A stretch of DNA of 64,000 nucleotides from Dongia deserti (GCF_003574735.1 NZ_QORW01000022.1:1-64000); one strand, 5' to 3'. Positions 1 to 9,246 are shown, counted from the first letter of the stretch. Notes: generated by a model from the sequence alone, not told the origin. Numbers and translations: made by a program.

Positions 1-168
1 TGGCCCGCGATCAGTCACGATCGCACCAACAGGCCGGACATATGGACGCAAGCGATCGGACCTGCTCAACCATCCAATCAACCTTGCAGGCAAAGGGCCG
101 TCCACATATGGATGGTCGGACCAAGCCCGACCGTGACGGTTATGGGCTAACAGTGGGGGGCATCCTTC
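1..168. other. non-coding window edge downstream of the hydroxyacid dehydrogenase
   Basis: No convincing gene is visible here. The segment lies downstream of the minus-strand oxidase that ends at 169. It holds two loosely similar stretches, each with ACATATGGA followed shortly by TCGGACC, and a weak GGTCGG/CCGACC inverted repeat near 115-133 that could help end transcription of the oxidase. A 63-codon open frame at 42-233 has no visible homology and overlaps the real gene antisense. Confidence 0.3.
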
Positions 169-1575
169 TCACACCAGCTTCCCCGGATTCATCAAATCGT
201 CCGGATCGAGCATGCGCTTTATCCGACGCATGAGGTCGAGTTCCGCCGCAGGCTTGCGGTGCTGCAGTTCGGCGCGGCGCAGCTGGCCGATGCCGTGCTC
301 GGCGCTGATCGAGCCGGCGAAGCGCGCGACGAGGTCGTGGACGATGCGGTTCATCCCTTCGGTGCGGGCGAGGAACTGCGCTTTGCTTTCGCCTTCCGGC
401 TGGGTCAGGTTGAAATGGATATTGCCGTCGCCGAGATGGCCGAAGGCCAGCAGGCGCGCTTCGGGCCAGGCGGCAAGGACGGCCTCGAATCCGGCCTTGA
501 CGAAAGCCGGCACCTGCGCGACCGGCACCGAAACATCGTGTTTGATGCTGGCGCCCGTTCGGTTCTGGCCCTCGACAATGCCTTCACGCAGCTGCCACAG
601 GACGAGGGATTGCGCTTCGGAGCTAGCGACCGCGGCGTCGATGATCTCGCCCGCGTCCAGCGCGTCGGCCAAGCACTGCTCCATCGCGGCGCGAATGTCG
701 AAGGCGGCGGAACTGGTGTTGGCTTCGATGAGAATGGACCAGTCGGCGAGACGCTCGAGCGGCCAGGCGAGCCCCGGCATGAAGCGCTGCCCCAGCTCGA
801 TCCCGAAGCGCGGCAGAAGCTCGAAGCTCACCAGCTGATCGGCCAAACCGGCGCGGCAACGCGCCAGCAAGGCCGGGGCGACGTCGAGGTCCGACAGCGC
901 GACAACGGACGTGGCGCGCGCGACCGGTTTCGGGAACAGCTTCAAGGCCGCGGCCGTGATGATGCCGAGCGTTCCTTCCGAGCCGATGAAGATCTGCTTG
1001 AGATCGTACCCCGTATTGTCCTTGCGCAGGCCGTGCAGGTTGGAGAGCAGCGTGCCGTCGGGCAGCACGATCTCCAGCCCAAGGCAGAGGTCGCGCGCAT
1101 TGCCGTAGCGCAGCACATTGATGCCGCCGGCATTGGTGGCGAGGTTGCCGCCGATCTGGCAGGTGCCCTCCGCCGACAGGCTCAGCGGAAACAGGCGGTC
1201 GGCTTCGTTCGCTGCCTGCTGCAGGTTGGCGAGGATGCAACCGGCTTCCGCGATCATGGAGTTGTTGAGCGGATCGATGGTGCGCACTTTGGTGAGCCGC
1301 TTCAGGCTCAGGAGAATCGCCCTGCCGCTGTCATCGGGCGTGGCGCCGCCGCTGAGACCGGTATTGCCACCCTGCGGCACGATCGGCGCGTGATGCTGCC
1401 GCGCCAGGCGCACGATGGCCTGTACCTCCGCGACCGTGCCGGGCAGCACAACGGCCCGCGCGCGGCCATGATAGATGCCGCGCCAATCGGCAACGAAGGG
1501 CGCTTGGGTGTCCGGCTCGATCAGGCAGTGGCGCGCACCGACGATCGCCTGCAGACCCGCGATCAGCGAGTCCAT
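169..1575 (-). CDS. FAD-binding D-2-hydroxyacid dehydrogenase / glycolate oxidase GlcD-like
   Basis: Predicted flavoprotein that oxidises a D-2-hydroxy acid (D-lactate, glycolate or D-2-hydroxyglutarate type) to the 2-oxo acid. The 468-residue length fits the family. The N-terminal PCMH-type FAD domain shows PQGGNTGLSGG at about 67-77 and IGGNLATNAGG at 141-151. The C-terminal FAD-oxidase cap shows FGHLGDGNIH at about 378-387 and SAEHGIG at about 424-430, followed by MNPGKL near the end. This is the single-polypeptide form without a fused Fe-S domain, closest in layout to D-2-hydroxyglutarate or D-lactate dehydrogenases. The exact substrate cannot be read from the sequence. It stands alone, 18 bp downstream of the DUF992 gene on the same strand. 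Confidence 0.85.
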   Translation of the reverse strand: MDSLIAGLQAIVGARHCLIEPDTQAPFVADWRGIYHGRARAVVLPGTVAEVQAIVRLARQHHAPIVPQGGNTGLSGGATPDDSGRAILLSLKRLTKVRTIDPLNNSMIAEAGCILANLQQAANEADRLFPLSLSAEGTCQIGGNLATNAGGINVLRYGNARDLCLGLEIVLPDGTLLSNLHGLRKDNTGYDLKQIFIGSEGTLGIITAAALKLFPKPVARATSVVALSDLDVAPALLARCRAGLADQLVSFELLPRFGIELGQRFMPGLAWPLERLADWSILIEANTSSAAFDIRAAMEQCLADALDAGEIIDAAVASSEAQSLVLWQLREGIVEGQNRTGASIKHDVSVPVAQVPAFVKAGFEAVLAAWPEARLLAFGHLGDGNIHFNLTQPEGESKAQFLARTEGMNRIVHDLVARFAGSISAEHGIGQLRRAELQHRKPAAELDLMRRIKRMLDPDDLMNPGKLV

Positions 1576-1593
1576 CGGGCGGCCTCGCGATAG

Positions 1594-2067
1594 CTACTGT
1601 GTGTAGGAAAGCGATAGGCGCGTGACACCGACATTGGCGCCAATTCCGACATTGCCTTCGACCTGCAACGGCTGGAGCGAGATCTTGCCGCCGTCGCCAC
1701 CGAACAACAGATTGACCTTGACGCCGATTCCAGCCGAGCCTCCGGCCCCCGCGCCCGTGTAGTCACCTGCCAGCGCGCCCGGGGCGACGTTGTCGCCCGG
1801 TGCGATGACCCCCCACACGATCGATCCCGCATGAAAATAGCCGAGGTCGAAGCCCCAATCGCGGATCTGGCCGTTGTAGCGCTCGACCGCTCCGTTGGCG
1901 CGGTTGAACACGCAACTCACATTGCGGTTGGACCCGATCAGATACCCGAAGCCGGAGGATACGTTGCAGACCAGGCTGCCGAGATTGACGTCGGCCCGCG
2001 CCGCAGCGGGCAAGGCCAAGGCGGCACACGCGGCCGCAGCCGCGATGGCAAGGCGAGAGAGACGCAT
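1594..2067 (-). CDS. DUF992 family exported protein
   Basis: A 157-residue secreted protein of unknown function. The N terminus is a clear Sec signal peptide (MRLSRLAIAA, then an Ala-rich core and cleavage near AARADV). The mature part begins NLGSLVCNVSSGFGYLIG, followed by a second Cys in NVSCVF, the pattern of DUF992 proteins of alphaproteobacteria. The rest is Gly-rich and probably beta-structured (for example QIRDWGFDLGYF and a glycine run near GAGAGGSAGIG). The two cysteines probably form a disulphide in the periplasm. It is probably transcribed alone from the roughly 140-bp gap upstream. Function is unknown; the family call rests on overall pattern and is fairly secure. Confidence 0.75.
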   Translation of the reverse strand: MRLSRLAIAAAAACAALALPAAARADVNLGSLVCNVSSGFGYLIGSNRNVSCVFNRANGAVERYNGQIRDWGFDLGYFHAGSIVWGVIAPGDNVAPGALAGDYTGAGAGGSAGIGVKVNLLFGGDGGKISLQPLQVEGNVGIGANVGVTRLSLSYTQ

Positions 2068-2211
2068 GAATGCTCCCCGTTGATGTGTCGATGGCGGATT
2101 GCGACTCCGCCCCTGTCCGATGGCTCATGATGGAACAAGTCGCGAAGACGGGGAAACTGTATTTTGATCAGGATATTGTGACCTGAACCACGGACGAACC
2201 GGCGAATCCGG

Positions 2212-3165
2212 CTAGCGCGCTGCGGCTGCGCGACGCAGGCGATCGTTAATGGCGATGCCGAGGCCGGTCTCCGGCACCGGCATCACCGCAATGGCGCAAT
2301 ATTGCGGATCATCCAGGCGGCGCAGCAACGCGAACAGGTTCGCAGCCGCTTCCTGCAGGTCGCCGATGGGGCTGAGATTGAGCGCGTCCTTGGGCGCCGA
2401 CGGCCCGAAACCGAGCAGTATCTCGCCTGGCTCCGCCGCCGCGGCATTGAGGCGCACGGGTAGCGACGGAGCATAGTGGCTGAGCAAGCGCCCCGGCGAA
2501 CGCGGCGCCGCGGAATCCTCGGCACCTGTCTCGATCGTGACCGGCTCCTGCAGGACCTCGGCGATCGCTTCCGCCGGCACGCCCCCGGGCCGCAGGATGC
2601 GCGGCTTGTCGTCGAGCAGGCTGAGCACCGTCGACTCGACGCCCACCGTGCAGGCGCCGCCGTCGATGACGAACTCCACGTTGTCGCCAAGGTCTGCCAG
2701 CACATGGTCGGCACTGGTCGGCGACAGGCGTCCGGAGGGATTGGCGCTGGGTGCTGCCAGCGGCAGTCCTGTCATCGTCAGCAGCGTTTGCGCGATCGTG
2801 TGTGCCGGTACGCGGATCGCGACGCTGTCGAGTCCCGCGGTCGCCAACAGCGAGATGCGGCAATCGCGCCGCCGCGGCAGAACCATGGTGAGCGGCCCCG
2901 GCCAGAAGCTGCGCGCCACCGCCTGTGCGTTCGCCGACACCTCGGCGAACTGGACCGCGTCGGTGGCGCTGGCAACATGCACGATGAGCGGGTTGAAGCT
3001 CGGCCGTCCCTTGGCGGAAAAGATCGCGGCGACCGCGCGATCGCTGGTGGCGTCACCGCCTAGGCCATAGACCGTTTCCGTGGGGAAGGCGACCAGCTTG
3101 CCCTGGCGCAAGGCACGGGCCGCGTCGCCGATCTCAGTCAAGGTCGGCTGCAGTCGTCTAGCCAC
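2212..3165 (-). CDS. L-threonylcarbamoyladenylate synthase (Sua5/YrdC/YwlC)
   Basis: Makes threonylcarbamoyl-AMP from threonine, bicarbonate and ATP for the t6A37 modification of ANN-decoding tRNAs. The YrdC domain motifs are all present: KLVAFPTETVYGLGGDA, KGRPSFNPLIVH and PSANPSGRLSPT. After it comes the Sua5 C-terminal domain with SPGRLLSHYAP, so this is the long two-domain form. The frame is open upstream to 3264, but a GTG at 3163-3165 overlaps the TAG stop of cysQ (GTGGCTAG) and gives a normal 317-residue protein; I prefer this start for translational coupling. TTG at 3180 is an alternative. Confidence 0.9.
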   Translation of the reverse strand: MARRLQPTLTEIGDAARALRQGKLVAFPTETVYGLGGDATSDRAVAAIFSAKGRPSFNPLIVHVASATDAVQFAEVSANAQAVARSFWPGPLTMVLPRRRDCRISLLATAGLDSVAIRVPAHTIAQTLLTMTGLPLAAPSANPSGRLSPTSADHVLADLGDNVEFVIDGGACTVGVESTVLSLLDDKPRILRPGGVPAEAIAEVLQEPVTIETGAEDSAAPRSPGRLLSHYAPSLPVRLNAAAAEPGEILLGFGPSAPKDALNLSPIGDLQEAAANLFALLRRLDDPQYCAIAVMPVPETGLGIAINDRLRRAAAAR

Positions 3166-3925
3166 GGCGTCCGCGGGCAATGAAATGCGGATTACGGAAA
3201 CCCGGCTTGCCGTAGGTGAGAGGCCCGCCTTCCACTGTCGCCACCGATCCGCCCGCCGCCGCAAGAACGGCGTGGCCGGCGGCCGTGTCCCACTCCATGG
3301 TCGTGCCGAAGCGTGGATAGAGGTCGGCCACGCCTTCCGCCAAGCGGCAGAATTTGAGCGACGAGCCCGCCACGATCGTGTCGTTCACGTGCTCGCCCAG
3401 CGCCTCGGCTTTCACCCGTTCGTCCGCAGCGTGCGAGCGGCTGATGGTCATGGTTGCGCCCTCTGCCGGCAGATCGCGTGCCGCAACGCGTTCGAACGCG
3501 GACCCATTGAAGCTGCGCTCCGCGATGCCGGAATGGCCGCGATAGATTTCATTGAGCGCCGGCAGGTAGACGATCCCCAGCACGGGTTTCGTTCCGTCCA
3601 CCAAGGCGATGTTGACCGTGAACTCGCCGTTGCGTGCGACGAACTCCTTGGTGCCGTCGAGCGGGTCGACCAGCCAGAAGCGCTCGGGCGCGTGCTCCGG
3701 CAAGCCATGGGCATGCGCCTCTTCTTCGGCGACCACCGGAATGTCGGGCGTCAGGCGGCGCAATGCGGCGACGATCACCGCCTCCGCGGCGACGTCCGCC
3801 GCCGTGACCGGCGACTTGTCCGCCTTGCGCGCGGCGGTGAAATCCCCTGCGTACACCTTCATGATCTCGTCGCCGGCGAGGCGGGCGATCTGCGTCAGCT
3901 CTTCTGCGAGTTGTGCGTGGGTCAA
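3158..3925 (-). CDS. cysQ: 3'(2'),5'-bisphosphate nucleotidase CysQ
   Basis: An inositol-monophosphatase-fold phosphatase that removes the 3'-phosphate from PAP, the by-product of sulfate activation and of phosphopantetheinyl transfer. At 255 residues it has normal length. The metal-binding signature is seen as VAEEEAHAHG, then LVDPLDGTKEFVARNGEFTV, with the C-terminal signature EWDTAAGHAVLAAAGG. It starts 4 bp after the stop of the molybdopterin subunit and its end overlaps the preferred sua5 start, so all three are probably cotranscribed. SuhB-like inositol phosphatases are the main alternative, but the GTKEF signature favours CysQ. Confidence 0.9.
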   Translation of the reverse strand: MTHAQLAEELTQIARLAGDEIMKVYAGDFTAARKADKSPVTAADVAAEAVIVAALRRLTPDIPVVAEEEAHAHGLPEHAPERFWLVDPLDGTKEFVARNGEFTVNIALVDGTKPVLGIVYLPALNEIYRGHSGIAERSFNGSAFERVAARDLPAEGATMTISRSHAADERVKAEALGEHVNDTIVAGSSLKFCRLAEGVADLYPRFGTTMEWDTAAGHAVLAAAGGSVATVEGGPLTYGKPGFRNPHFIARGRRG

Positions 3926-3929
3926 TGGC

Positions 3930-6254
3930 CTAGACCTTTCGTGCCGTTTGTAGTGCTTGCCAAACCGCCAGCGGTGTTGCGGGCATATCTATGTGCGCGA
4001 CGCCGCGCGCCGCTAGTGCATCGACCAGCGCATTCATGACGGCAGCCGGCGCGGCGATGGCGCCTGCTTCCCCCGCGCCCTTGATGCCGAGCGGATTGGT
4101 GCGGCAGGGCACTTCGATGAACTTGCATTCGATGTCCGGCAGATGATCGGCGCGCGGGAGCGTGTAGTCCACGAGCGAGCCGGACAGAAGCTGGCCGCTT
4201 TCCGGATCATACACCACATGCTCATGCAAGGCCTGGCCCAGGCCCTGCGCAACGCCGCCATGAATCTGACCTTCGACCAGCAGCGGATTCACGATCTTGC
4301 CGAAATCATCGATCACGTTGTAGCGGAGCACATCTATGATGCCGGTGTCGGGATCGACCTCCAGCTCACAGATGTGGCAGCCGTTGGGATAGGTGTTGGC
4401 GGGTGGCTTGAAATGCGCGCGCTCGGCAAAGCCGAACTCGCCCAGCTCCTCCGCGACATCGCTGTCGTAGGCTGCCGCCGCGACCTCGTCAAAGCTGAGC
4501 GCACGGTCCGTGCCGGTCACCGAAAAACTGCCTTCCGCGAACTCGATGTCCGCTTCCGCGGATTCCAGCAGCACCGCAGCGATGCGCTTGCCCTTGGCGA
4601 TCACCTTGTTGGCGGCATTCACGATCGCGTGGCCCCCGGCATTCAACGAGCGCGAGCCGGCGGTGGCGCCACCATATGGCATCTGATCGGTGTCGCCCTG
4701 GATCAGGCGCACGCGGCGTGGATCGATGCCGAGCTGCTCGGCAACCAGCTGCGCATAGGCCGTGGCATGGCCTTGGCCGTTGGATTGCGTGCCGATCACG
4801 ATGGCGACGCCGCCATCGGATTCGATCCGCAGCTCCGCGATCTCCTCCTCGCCGCCGGCGCAGGATTCGATATAGGTCGCCATGCCGATGCCGCGCAGCT
4901 TGCCCTTATCCTTGGATTGTTCGCGCCGTGCCGGGAATCCCGCCCAGTCGGCGAGTTTCATGCCTTCGTTCATCAGGCGCGCGAACTCGCCGCTGTCGTA
5001 ACTCTCGCCGAGCGCAGTCTCGTACGGCATTGCCTCGGGCGGGATCATGTTGCGGCGGCGGATTTCGTCGGGAGTAAGGCCGGTCTCGCGCGCGCAGGTG
5101 TCGACCAGCCGCTCGATGAGATAAGCGGCCTCGGGCCGGCCGGCGCCGCGATAAGCCTCGACCGGAACCGTGTTCGTGAAGGCGCCGCGGATGCTGAGAT
5201 GCGCCGTCGGAATCTTGTAGATTCCGACATTCATCGGCGCGCCGACGAACGTCGGGATGTAGGGCGCGAAGTTCGAGAGCGATCCGCCCATGTTGGCGAT
5301 GGTCTTCACGCGTAGAGCGAGGAAGTGCCCGTCGCGATCCAGCGCCATCTCCGCGACGCTGACGTGATCGCGGCCATGGGTGTCGGACAAGAATGCCTCG
5401 CCGCGCTCGGCGATCCACTTGATCGGCCGGCCGGCCGTCTTCGCCGCCCACAGCAGCGCGCCATATTCCGGATAGTTGACGGCCTTCATGCCGAAGCCGC
5501 CGCCGACATCATTGGTGATGACGCGCACGCGGTCGCGCGGGAGGCGCAAGACATCTTCCACCAGCCAGCGCTGGATCCAGTGGCTGCCCTGGCTGGAGAC
5601 ATGGAGCGTGTAGCGGCCGTCATAGGCGTCATAAGCGCCGACCGCGCCCCGCGGTTCCATGGAATGCACCACCACGCGGTTGTTGATGAGCTCCAGGCGC
5701 ACGACTTTCGCCGCTTTGGCAAAGGCCGCCTCGGTCGGCGCCTGCTCGCCGAGCTCCCAGTCGAAGCACAGGTTGCCCGGTGCCTCCTCGTGCAATTGCG
5801 GTGCGTCCGGCTTCAGCGCGGCGACCGGATCGGTCACGACCGGCAGCGGATCGAAATCGATCTGGATCGCTTCCAGCGCGTCCTTCGCCTGCTCGACGGT
5901 TTCAGCCGCCACCAGCGCGATCGCCTCGCCCACATGGCGCACGCGATCCTTGGCCAGCGGCCAGCGCACAGGGCGCGCGCTGTCGGTGCCGTCCTTGTTC
6001 TTCAGGCCCGCGTCGGCCGAGATGCCGCCCAGCTCCTTCATGTCCGCGGCGGTCGCGACCAGGACGACGCCCGGCATCGCGCGCGCGGCGCTCACGTCGA
6101 TGCTCTTGATCTTCGCATGGGCATGGGGCGAGCGCAGGAACAGGCCATGCAATTGGCGCGGCAGGTCGATGTCCCCGACATAGCGCCCCGCGCCGGTCAG
6201 GAACCTGCCGTCCTCCATGCGTCGCATAGGTTGTCCGATGCCGAACTTCGCCAT
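3930..6254 (-). CDS. xanthine dehydrogenase-family molybdopterin-binding large subunit (CoxL-like, form II type)
   Basis: The catalytic large subunit of a molybdenum hydroxylase of the xanthine dehydrogenase / aldehyde oxidase / CO dehydrogenase family. N terminus [21 protein letters not shown] is typical of CoxL-like chains. The active-site loop reads [10 protein letters not shown], not the AYRCSFR of true aerobic CO dehydrogenase, so CO is unlikely. The C-terminal cofactor and catalytic region includes [16 protein letters not shown], whose Glu is the conserved base. Start at 6254 (MAKFGIG) is supported by AAGGA upstream; the in-frame TTG at 6272 is less likely. Neither the 2Fe-2S small subunit nor the FAD subunit is encoded nearby. 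Substrate unknown; an aldehyde or N-heterocycle is plausible. Confidence 0.85.
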   Translation of the reverse strand: MAKFGIGQPMRRMEDGRFLTGAGRYVGDIDLPRQLHGLFLRSPHAHAKIKSIDVSAARAMPGVVLVATAADMKELGGISADAGLKNKDGTDSARPVRWPLAKDRVRHVGEAIALVAAETVEQAKDALEAIQIDFDPLPVVTDPVAALKPDAPQLHEEAPGNLCFDWELGEQAPTEAAFAKAAKVVRLELINNRVVVHSMEPRGAVGAYDAYDGRYTLHVSSQGSHWIQRWLVEDVLRLPRDRVRVITNDVGGGFGMKAVNYPEYGALLWAAKTAGRPIKWIAERGEAFLSDTHGRDHVSVAEMALDRDGHFLALRVKTIANMGGSLSNFAPYIPTFVGAPMNVGIYKIPTAHLSIRGAFTNTVPVEAYRGAGRPEAAYLIERLVDTCARETGLTPDEIRRRNMIPPEAMPYETALGESYDSGEFARLMNEGMKLADWAGFPARREQSKDKGKLRGIGMATYIESCAGGEEEIAELRIESDGGVAIVIGTQSNGQGHATAYAQLVAEQLGIDPRRVRLIQGDTDQMPYGGATAGSRSLNAGGHAIVNAANKVIAKGKRIAAVLLESAEADIEFAEGSFSVTGTDRALSFDEVAAAAYDSDVAEELGEFGFAERAHFKPPANTYPNGCHICELEVDPDTGIIDVLRYNVIDDFGKIVNPLLVEGQIHGGVAQGLGQALHEHVVYDPESGQLLSGSLVDYTLPRADHLPDIECKFIEVPCRTNPLGIKGAGEAGAIAAPAAVMNALVDALAARGVAHIDMPATPLAVWQALQTARKV

Positions 6255-6282
6255 CGACTCTGTGTCCTTCAAGTCAGGTCAG

Positions 6283-7068
6283 TTACCGGCCGATGAAACG
6301 CGGCTTGCGCTTCTCAAGGAAGGCGGCGCGGCCTTCCTGGTAATCCTCGGTCTCGGCCGCTTGTGCCTGCAGCTCCGCTTCGACCGCCAGCTGCTGTTCC
6401 AGCGAATGATGGCCGCTGACATTGATCGCATGCTTGATGAGGCCGATCGCCGCCGTCGGCATGTCGGCCAAGCGCCTAGCCAGCGCATCCACGTCCTTCG
6501 TGAAATCCGTATCGGCGACGGACCTCCAGATCAAGCCCCACTCCGCCGCAGTCTTTGCCTCGATCGGTTCGCCCAGCAGCGACAGCCCCAGCGCGCGCGC
6601 CTGGCCCACCATCCGCGGAAGGAAGTAGCTGCCACCGCCATCTGGGATCAATCCGATATTGACGAAAGCGTTGCTGAACTTTGCGCTCTCTGTTGCAATG
6701 GCGATGTCACAGGCGAGGGCCAGCGAGCAGCCCGCACCCGCGGCGACGCCATTGACCGCCGCGATCACCGGCTGGGGCAACGATCGCAGCTGCCGTATCA
6801 CAGGATTGTAATGACGCTCGACCACGGATCGCACGGCGCGCGTGTCGTCCATCGCTTCGTGATCAGTGAGATCCTGCCCCGCGCAGAACCCGCGTCCCGT
6901 GCCCGTCAGAATGACGGCGCGCACCGTGTCGTCGCCGTCGATATCCGTCAAAGCCGCGCTCAGATCCACGAGCATCCCCAGCGTCAGGCTGTTGAGCTTG
7001 TCCGGCCGGTTGAGGATCAGGCGCGCAACGGCGCCGTCGCGCTGGAGCAGAATAGGTGTTTCCGTCAT
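6283..7068 (-). CDS. enoyl-CoA hydratase/isomerase, PaaG-like
   Basis: A crotonase-fold protein of 261 residues. It resembles PaaG, the isomerase that converts ring-1,2-epoxyphenylacetyl-CoA to oxepin-CoA, in several blocks: GRGFCAGQDL, a VERHYNPVIRQLRSLPQPV segment, GVAAGAGCSLAL as oxyanion loop, and GLIPDGGGSYFLPR carrying the catalytic Asp. The C terminus ends KRKPRFIGR. ATG at 7068 has GGAAAAG just upstream; the longer frame to 7155 adds a non-homologous extension. No other paa genes (paaABCDE, paaK, paaZ) are in the window, so another enoyl-CoA isomerisation or hydration is possible. It is the first gene of the run with the molybdopterin subunit, cysQ and sua5. Confidence 0.85.
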   Translation of the reverse strand: MTETPILLQRDGAVARLILNRPDKLNSLTLGMLVDLSAALTDIDGDDTVRAVILTGTGRGFCAGQDLTDHEAMDDTRAVRSVVERHYNPVIRQLRSLPQPVIAAVNGVAAGAGCSLALACDIAIATESAKFSNAFVNIGLIPDGGGSYFLPRMVGQARALGLSLLGEPIEAKTAAEWGLIWRSVADTDFTKDVDALARRLADMPTAAIGLIKHAINVSGHHSLEQQLAVEAELQAQAAETEDYQEGRAAFLEKRKPRFIGR

Positions 7069-7126
7069 GGTCTTTTCCGGGCGATGGCTTTGCCATAGAT
7101 AGACGACGCAGCATGCTGCGACCAGC

Positions 7127-7525
7127 ATGAAAAGTGTGGAGGGGTGGTTGCACAAATTTCTGGCAGCGGCTGGACTGAATGGCGCGATGGGCGTCGCATT
7201 TGGAGCCTGGGCCGCGCACGGGCTCGAGGGAAGATTGTCACCGGCGGCGCTGGACTGGATTCGTACCGGCGCCTCCTATCAGTTGTGGCACGCGGTGGCG
7301 CTGCTCGGTCTCGCGGCGCTTGCCACGCGCCATGCCACGCGCCTCATTGCGGTGGCGGGGACCGGCTTTGGCGTGGGCGCGCTCCTGTTCGGCGGCTCCC
7401 TCTATCTCTATGCCTGGACGGGGCAAGGATGGTTCGCGACCATCACGCCAGTGGGCGGCGCCATGATGATCGGCGGCTGGCTCGCGACCCTTGCGGCCGC
7501 CTTTCGCGTGGGTGCAAGATCGTGA
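7127..7525 (+). CDS. DUF423 family small membrane protein
   Basis: A 132-residue inner-membrane protein of the DUF423 (YgdD) family with about four hydrophobic helices. The family signature near the start is GLNGAMGVAFGAWAAHGL, followed by SYQLWHAVALL and a second conserved loop, FGGSLYLYAWTG, then TPVGGAMMIGGWL near the end. Function is not known. The ATG at 7127 gives a typical N terminus, but GTG at 7136 is possible because upstream ribosome-binding sequence is weak. It diverges from the PaaG-like gene across 58 bp, and its TGA overlaps the GTG start of the next gene. Confidence 0.8.
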   Translation: MKSVEGWLHKFLAAAGLNGAMGVAFGAWAAHGLEGRLSPAALDWIRTGASYQLWHAVALLGLAALATRHATRLIAVAGTGFGVGALLFGGSLYLYAWTGQGWFATITPVGGAMMIGGWLATLAAAFRVGARS

Positions 7526-8280
7526 GACGGGTTCTGAAATTCTGGCTGGCCGCTTGCGCCTTTGCGATCGCGGCGTGGCCCGCGGTGGCGCAGGATGCGG
7601 ATGTGCAGCCGAGCTTCGATTGTGCCGCCGCCACGACGCCGATCGAAGTGCTGATCTGCGCCGATGCCACCTTGGCCGATCTCGACCGCGCGTTGGCGGA
7701 CAGCTATCATGCAGCGCTGGCGACGCGCGTGGGCGAAGCGCAGCTCCTGTTGCGTGAGGAGCAGCGTGCCTGGGCGCGAAGCCGTTCGGGTACCTGTGGG
7801 GTCGACCGCGATCCTGCGATCGAGGTCGGTGCGATCGGCTGCCTGATTGCGCTCTATCGCGCGCGCATTGCCGAGCTGCAGCCTGGCAAGGGCGGCGGCA
7901 ACGCCGCTTCGCCATCCGGCTACGGCTGGCTCATGGGGGATTGGACGGTCGCTGCCATTCGCAAGCCGCCGGCCGATGTGGTGCGCGCGGCTGCGGCTAA
8001 GGCGCAGCTTGGCCGCACCCTGCACTTGGCGGAGGGGCCGATCACGACGCTCGGCGGTGCCGCCTGTTCCTTTCCACGCTACAGCGCCGAACCCGCACCC
8101 AGGCCGGAATTCGGCGATTTGAGCGACTATCCGGCCGCTGTGATGGTGCGGCTGTCTTGCGTAGGTATTGCGTTGTTGGATTTTGTGCGGTTGACTGATG
8201 AAAAGATCCTGATCGGGAGGGTGAGGCCGTTTTCGAGTTGGAGCGCCGGCGCTAGCAGCGCCGGAAGAAGGAGAGGATGA
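7522..8280 (+). CDS. LprI-like (DUF1311) exported protein with an unassigned C-terminal part
   Basis: A 252-residue predicted periplasmic protein. The GTG start at 7522 overlaps the DUF423 stop (GTGA) and gives a Sec signal peptide (MRRVLKFWLAACAFAIAAW, cut near VAQDAD). Residues about 30-115 match the lysozyme-inhibitor LprI / DUF1311 pattern: FDCAAATTPIEVLICAD, LADLDRALADSYHAAL, EEQRAWARSR and a further Cys pair (TCGVD and GCLIALYRARI). The C-terminal half (about 125-252), beginning near GYGWLMGDWTVA, is not a domain I recognise; it may be a ligand-binding beta domain. Inhibition of host or rival lysozyme is a family-based guess. Confidence 0.7.
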   Translation: MRRVLKFWLAACAFAIAAWPAVAQDADVQPSFDCAAATTPIEVLICADATLADLDRALADSYHAALATRVGEAQLLLREEQRAWARSRSGTCGVDRDPAIEVGAIGCLIALYRARIAELQPGKGGGNAASPSGYGWLMGDWTVAAIRKPPADVVRAAAAKAQLGRTLHLAEGPITTLGGAACSFPRYSAEPAPRPEFGDLSDYPAAVMVRLSCVGIALLDFVRLTDEKILIGRVRPFSSWSAGASSAGRRRG

Positions 8281-9213
8281 ATGACCACCGCCTTCTTCAC
8301 GCATCCCGCCTGCCTTGAGCACGATACCGGGCAGGGACATCCGGAACGCCCCCAACGGCTCGAGGCCGTGTTGCTGGCGTTGGGTGAACCGGAATTCAGC
8401 AAGCTGGAGCGGCGCGAAGCGCCGCTGGCCGAGATTTCGCACATCACGCGCGTCCATGACAAAGCCTATGCGCAGGACCTGCTTGCGCGCACGCCGCAGC
8501 GCGGCTGGGTCGCGCTGGATGGCGATACGCTGATATCGGCCGGCTCCGGCGAAGCGGCGTTGCGTGCGGCCGGGGCGATGATCGCGGCGGTCGATCTGGT
8601 GCTGAAGAACGGCGCCGCCAACGCGTTCTGCGGCGTGCGTCCCCCCGGTCATCATGCCGAGAGCGACATGGCGATGGGCTTCTGCCTGTTCAACAATGTG
8701 GCGATCGGCGCGGCTCATGCGTGCGCGGCGCATGGCCTCAAGCGCGTCGCGATCATCGACTTCGACGTGCATCACGGCAATGGCACGCAGCACATGTTCG
8801 AGCATGATGCGCAGATCTTTTACGCATCCACGCACCAGATGCCGCTCTATCCCGGCACCGGCGCGCGCAGCGAAAAAGGTGTCGGGAACGTCTGCAACGC
8901 GCCGCTGCCGCCCTTCGCAGGCAGCGATGAGTTCCGCGATGCGTATGAGGAGATCGTGTTGCCGGCGCTCGACCGGTTCAAGCCGGAACTGGTCATGATC
9001 TCCGCCGGGTTCGATGCGCACCGCGCCGATCCGCTGGCGAGCCTCGAGCTGGAAGCGGAGGATTTCGGCTGGGTGACCGAGCGGCTGTGCGAGGTGGCGA
9101 AGACACATTGCGGCGGCCGGCTGGTCTCAACGCTCGAAGGCGGCTACGACCTGGAAGCCCTGGCGGAGAGTTCGGCCGCCCATGTGGCTGCCCTGCTCGC
9201 GGCAAAAACCTGA
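8281..9213 (+). CDS. histone deacetylase family protein (zinc deacylase)
   Basis: A class II-like arginase-fold zinc deacetylase of 310 residues, of the bacterial HDAC/acetoin-utilisation/acetylpolyamine-amidohydrolase superfamily. The catalytic elements are all visible: the tandem His in RPPGHHAE (H124, H125), zinc ligands D162 and H164 in DFDVHHGNGTQ, a third ligand at about D250 in FDAHRADPL, and the transition-state Tyr in LEGGYD (Y289). ATG at 8281 follows the LprI-like stop directly, with GGAGAGG upstream. Substrates of such bacterial enzymes include acetylpolyamines, acyl-lysines and amides; which applies here is unknown. In related alphaproteobacteria this gene often precedes xseB-ispA, as here. 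Confidence 0.9.
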   Translation: MTTAFFTHPACLEHDTGQGHPERPQRLEAVLLALGEPEFSKLERREAPLAEISHITRVHDKAYAQDLLARTPQRGWVALDGDTLISAGSGEAALRAAGAMIAAVDLVLKNGAANAFCGVRPPGHHAESDMAMGFCLFNNVAIGAAHACAAHGLKRVAIIDFDVHHGNGTQHMFEHDAQIFYASTHQMPLYPGTGARSEKGVGNVCNAPLPPFAGSDEFRDAYEEIVLPALDRFKPELVMISAGFDAHRADPLASLELEAEDFGWVTERLCEVAKTHCGGRLVSTLEGGYDLEALAESSAAHVAALLAAKT

Positions 9214-9246
9214 TCTTTTCAGCCACTTGGCTCGATTCCGCCGGCC

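Noticed and set aside
42-233. 63-codon frame at the window edge
   Set aside because: Overlaps the 3' end of the dehydrogenase gene antisense and shows no homology or ribosome-binding site.
259-1593. Long plus-strand open frame (444 codons) opposite the hydroxyacid dehydrogenase
   Set aside because: It is antisense to a clear FAD-oxidase gene and has no domain; long antisense frames are common in high-GC DNA.
3930-6254. Aerobic CO dehydrogenase CoxL
   Set aside because: Active-site loop is AYRGAGR, not AYRCSFR, and CoxM/CoxS are absent.
7408-9108. 566-codon minus-strand frame opposite the LprI-like and HDAC genes
   Set aside because: Antisense shadow; its residues follow the codon complement of the real genes and show no motifs.
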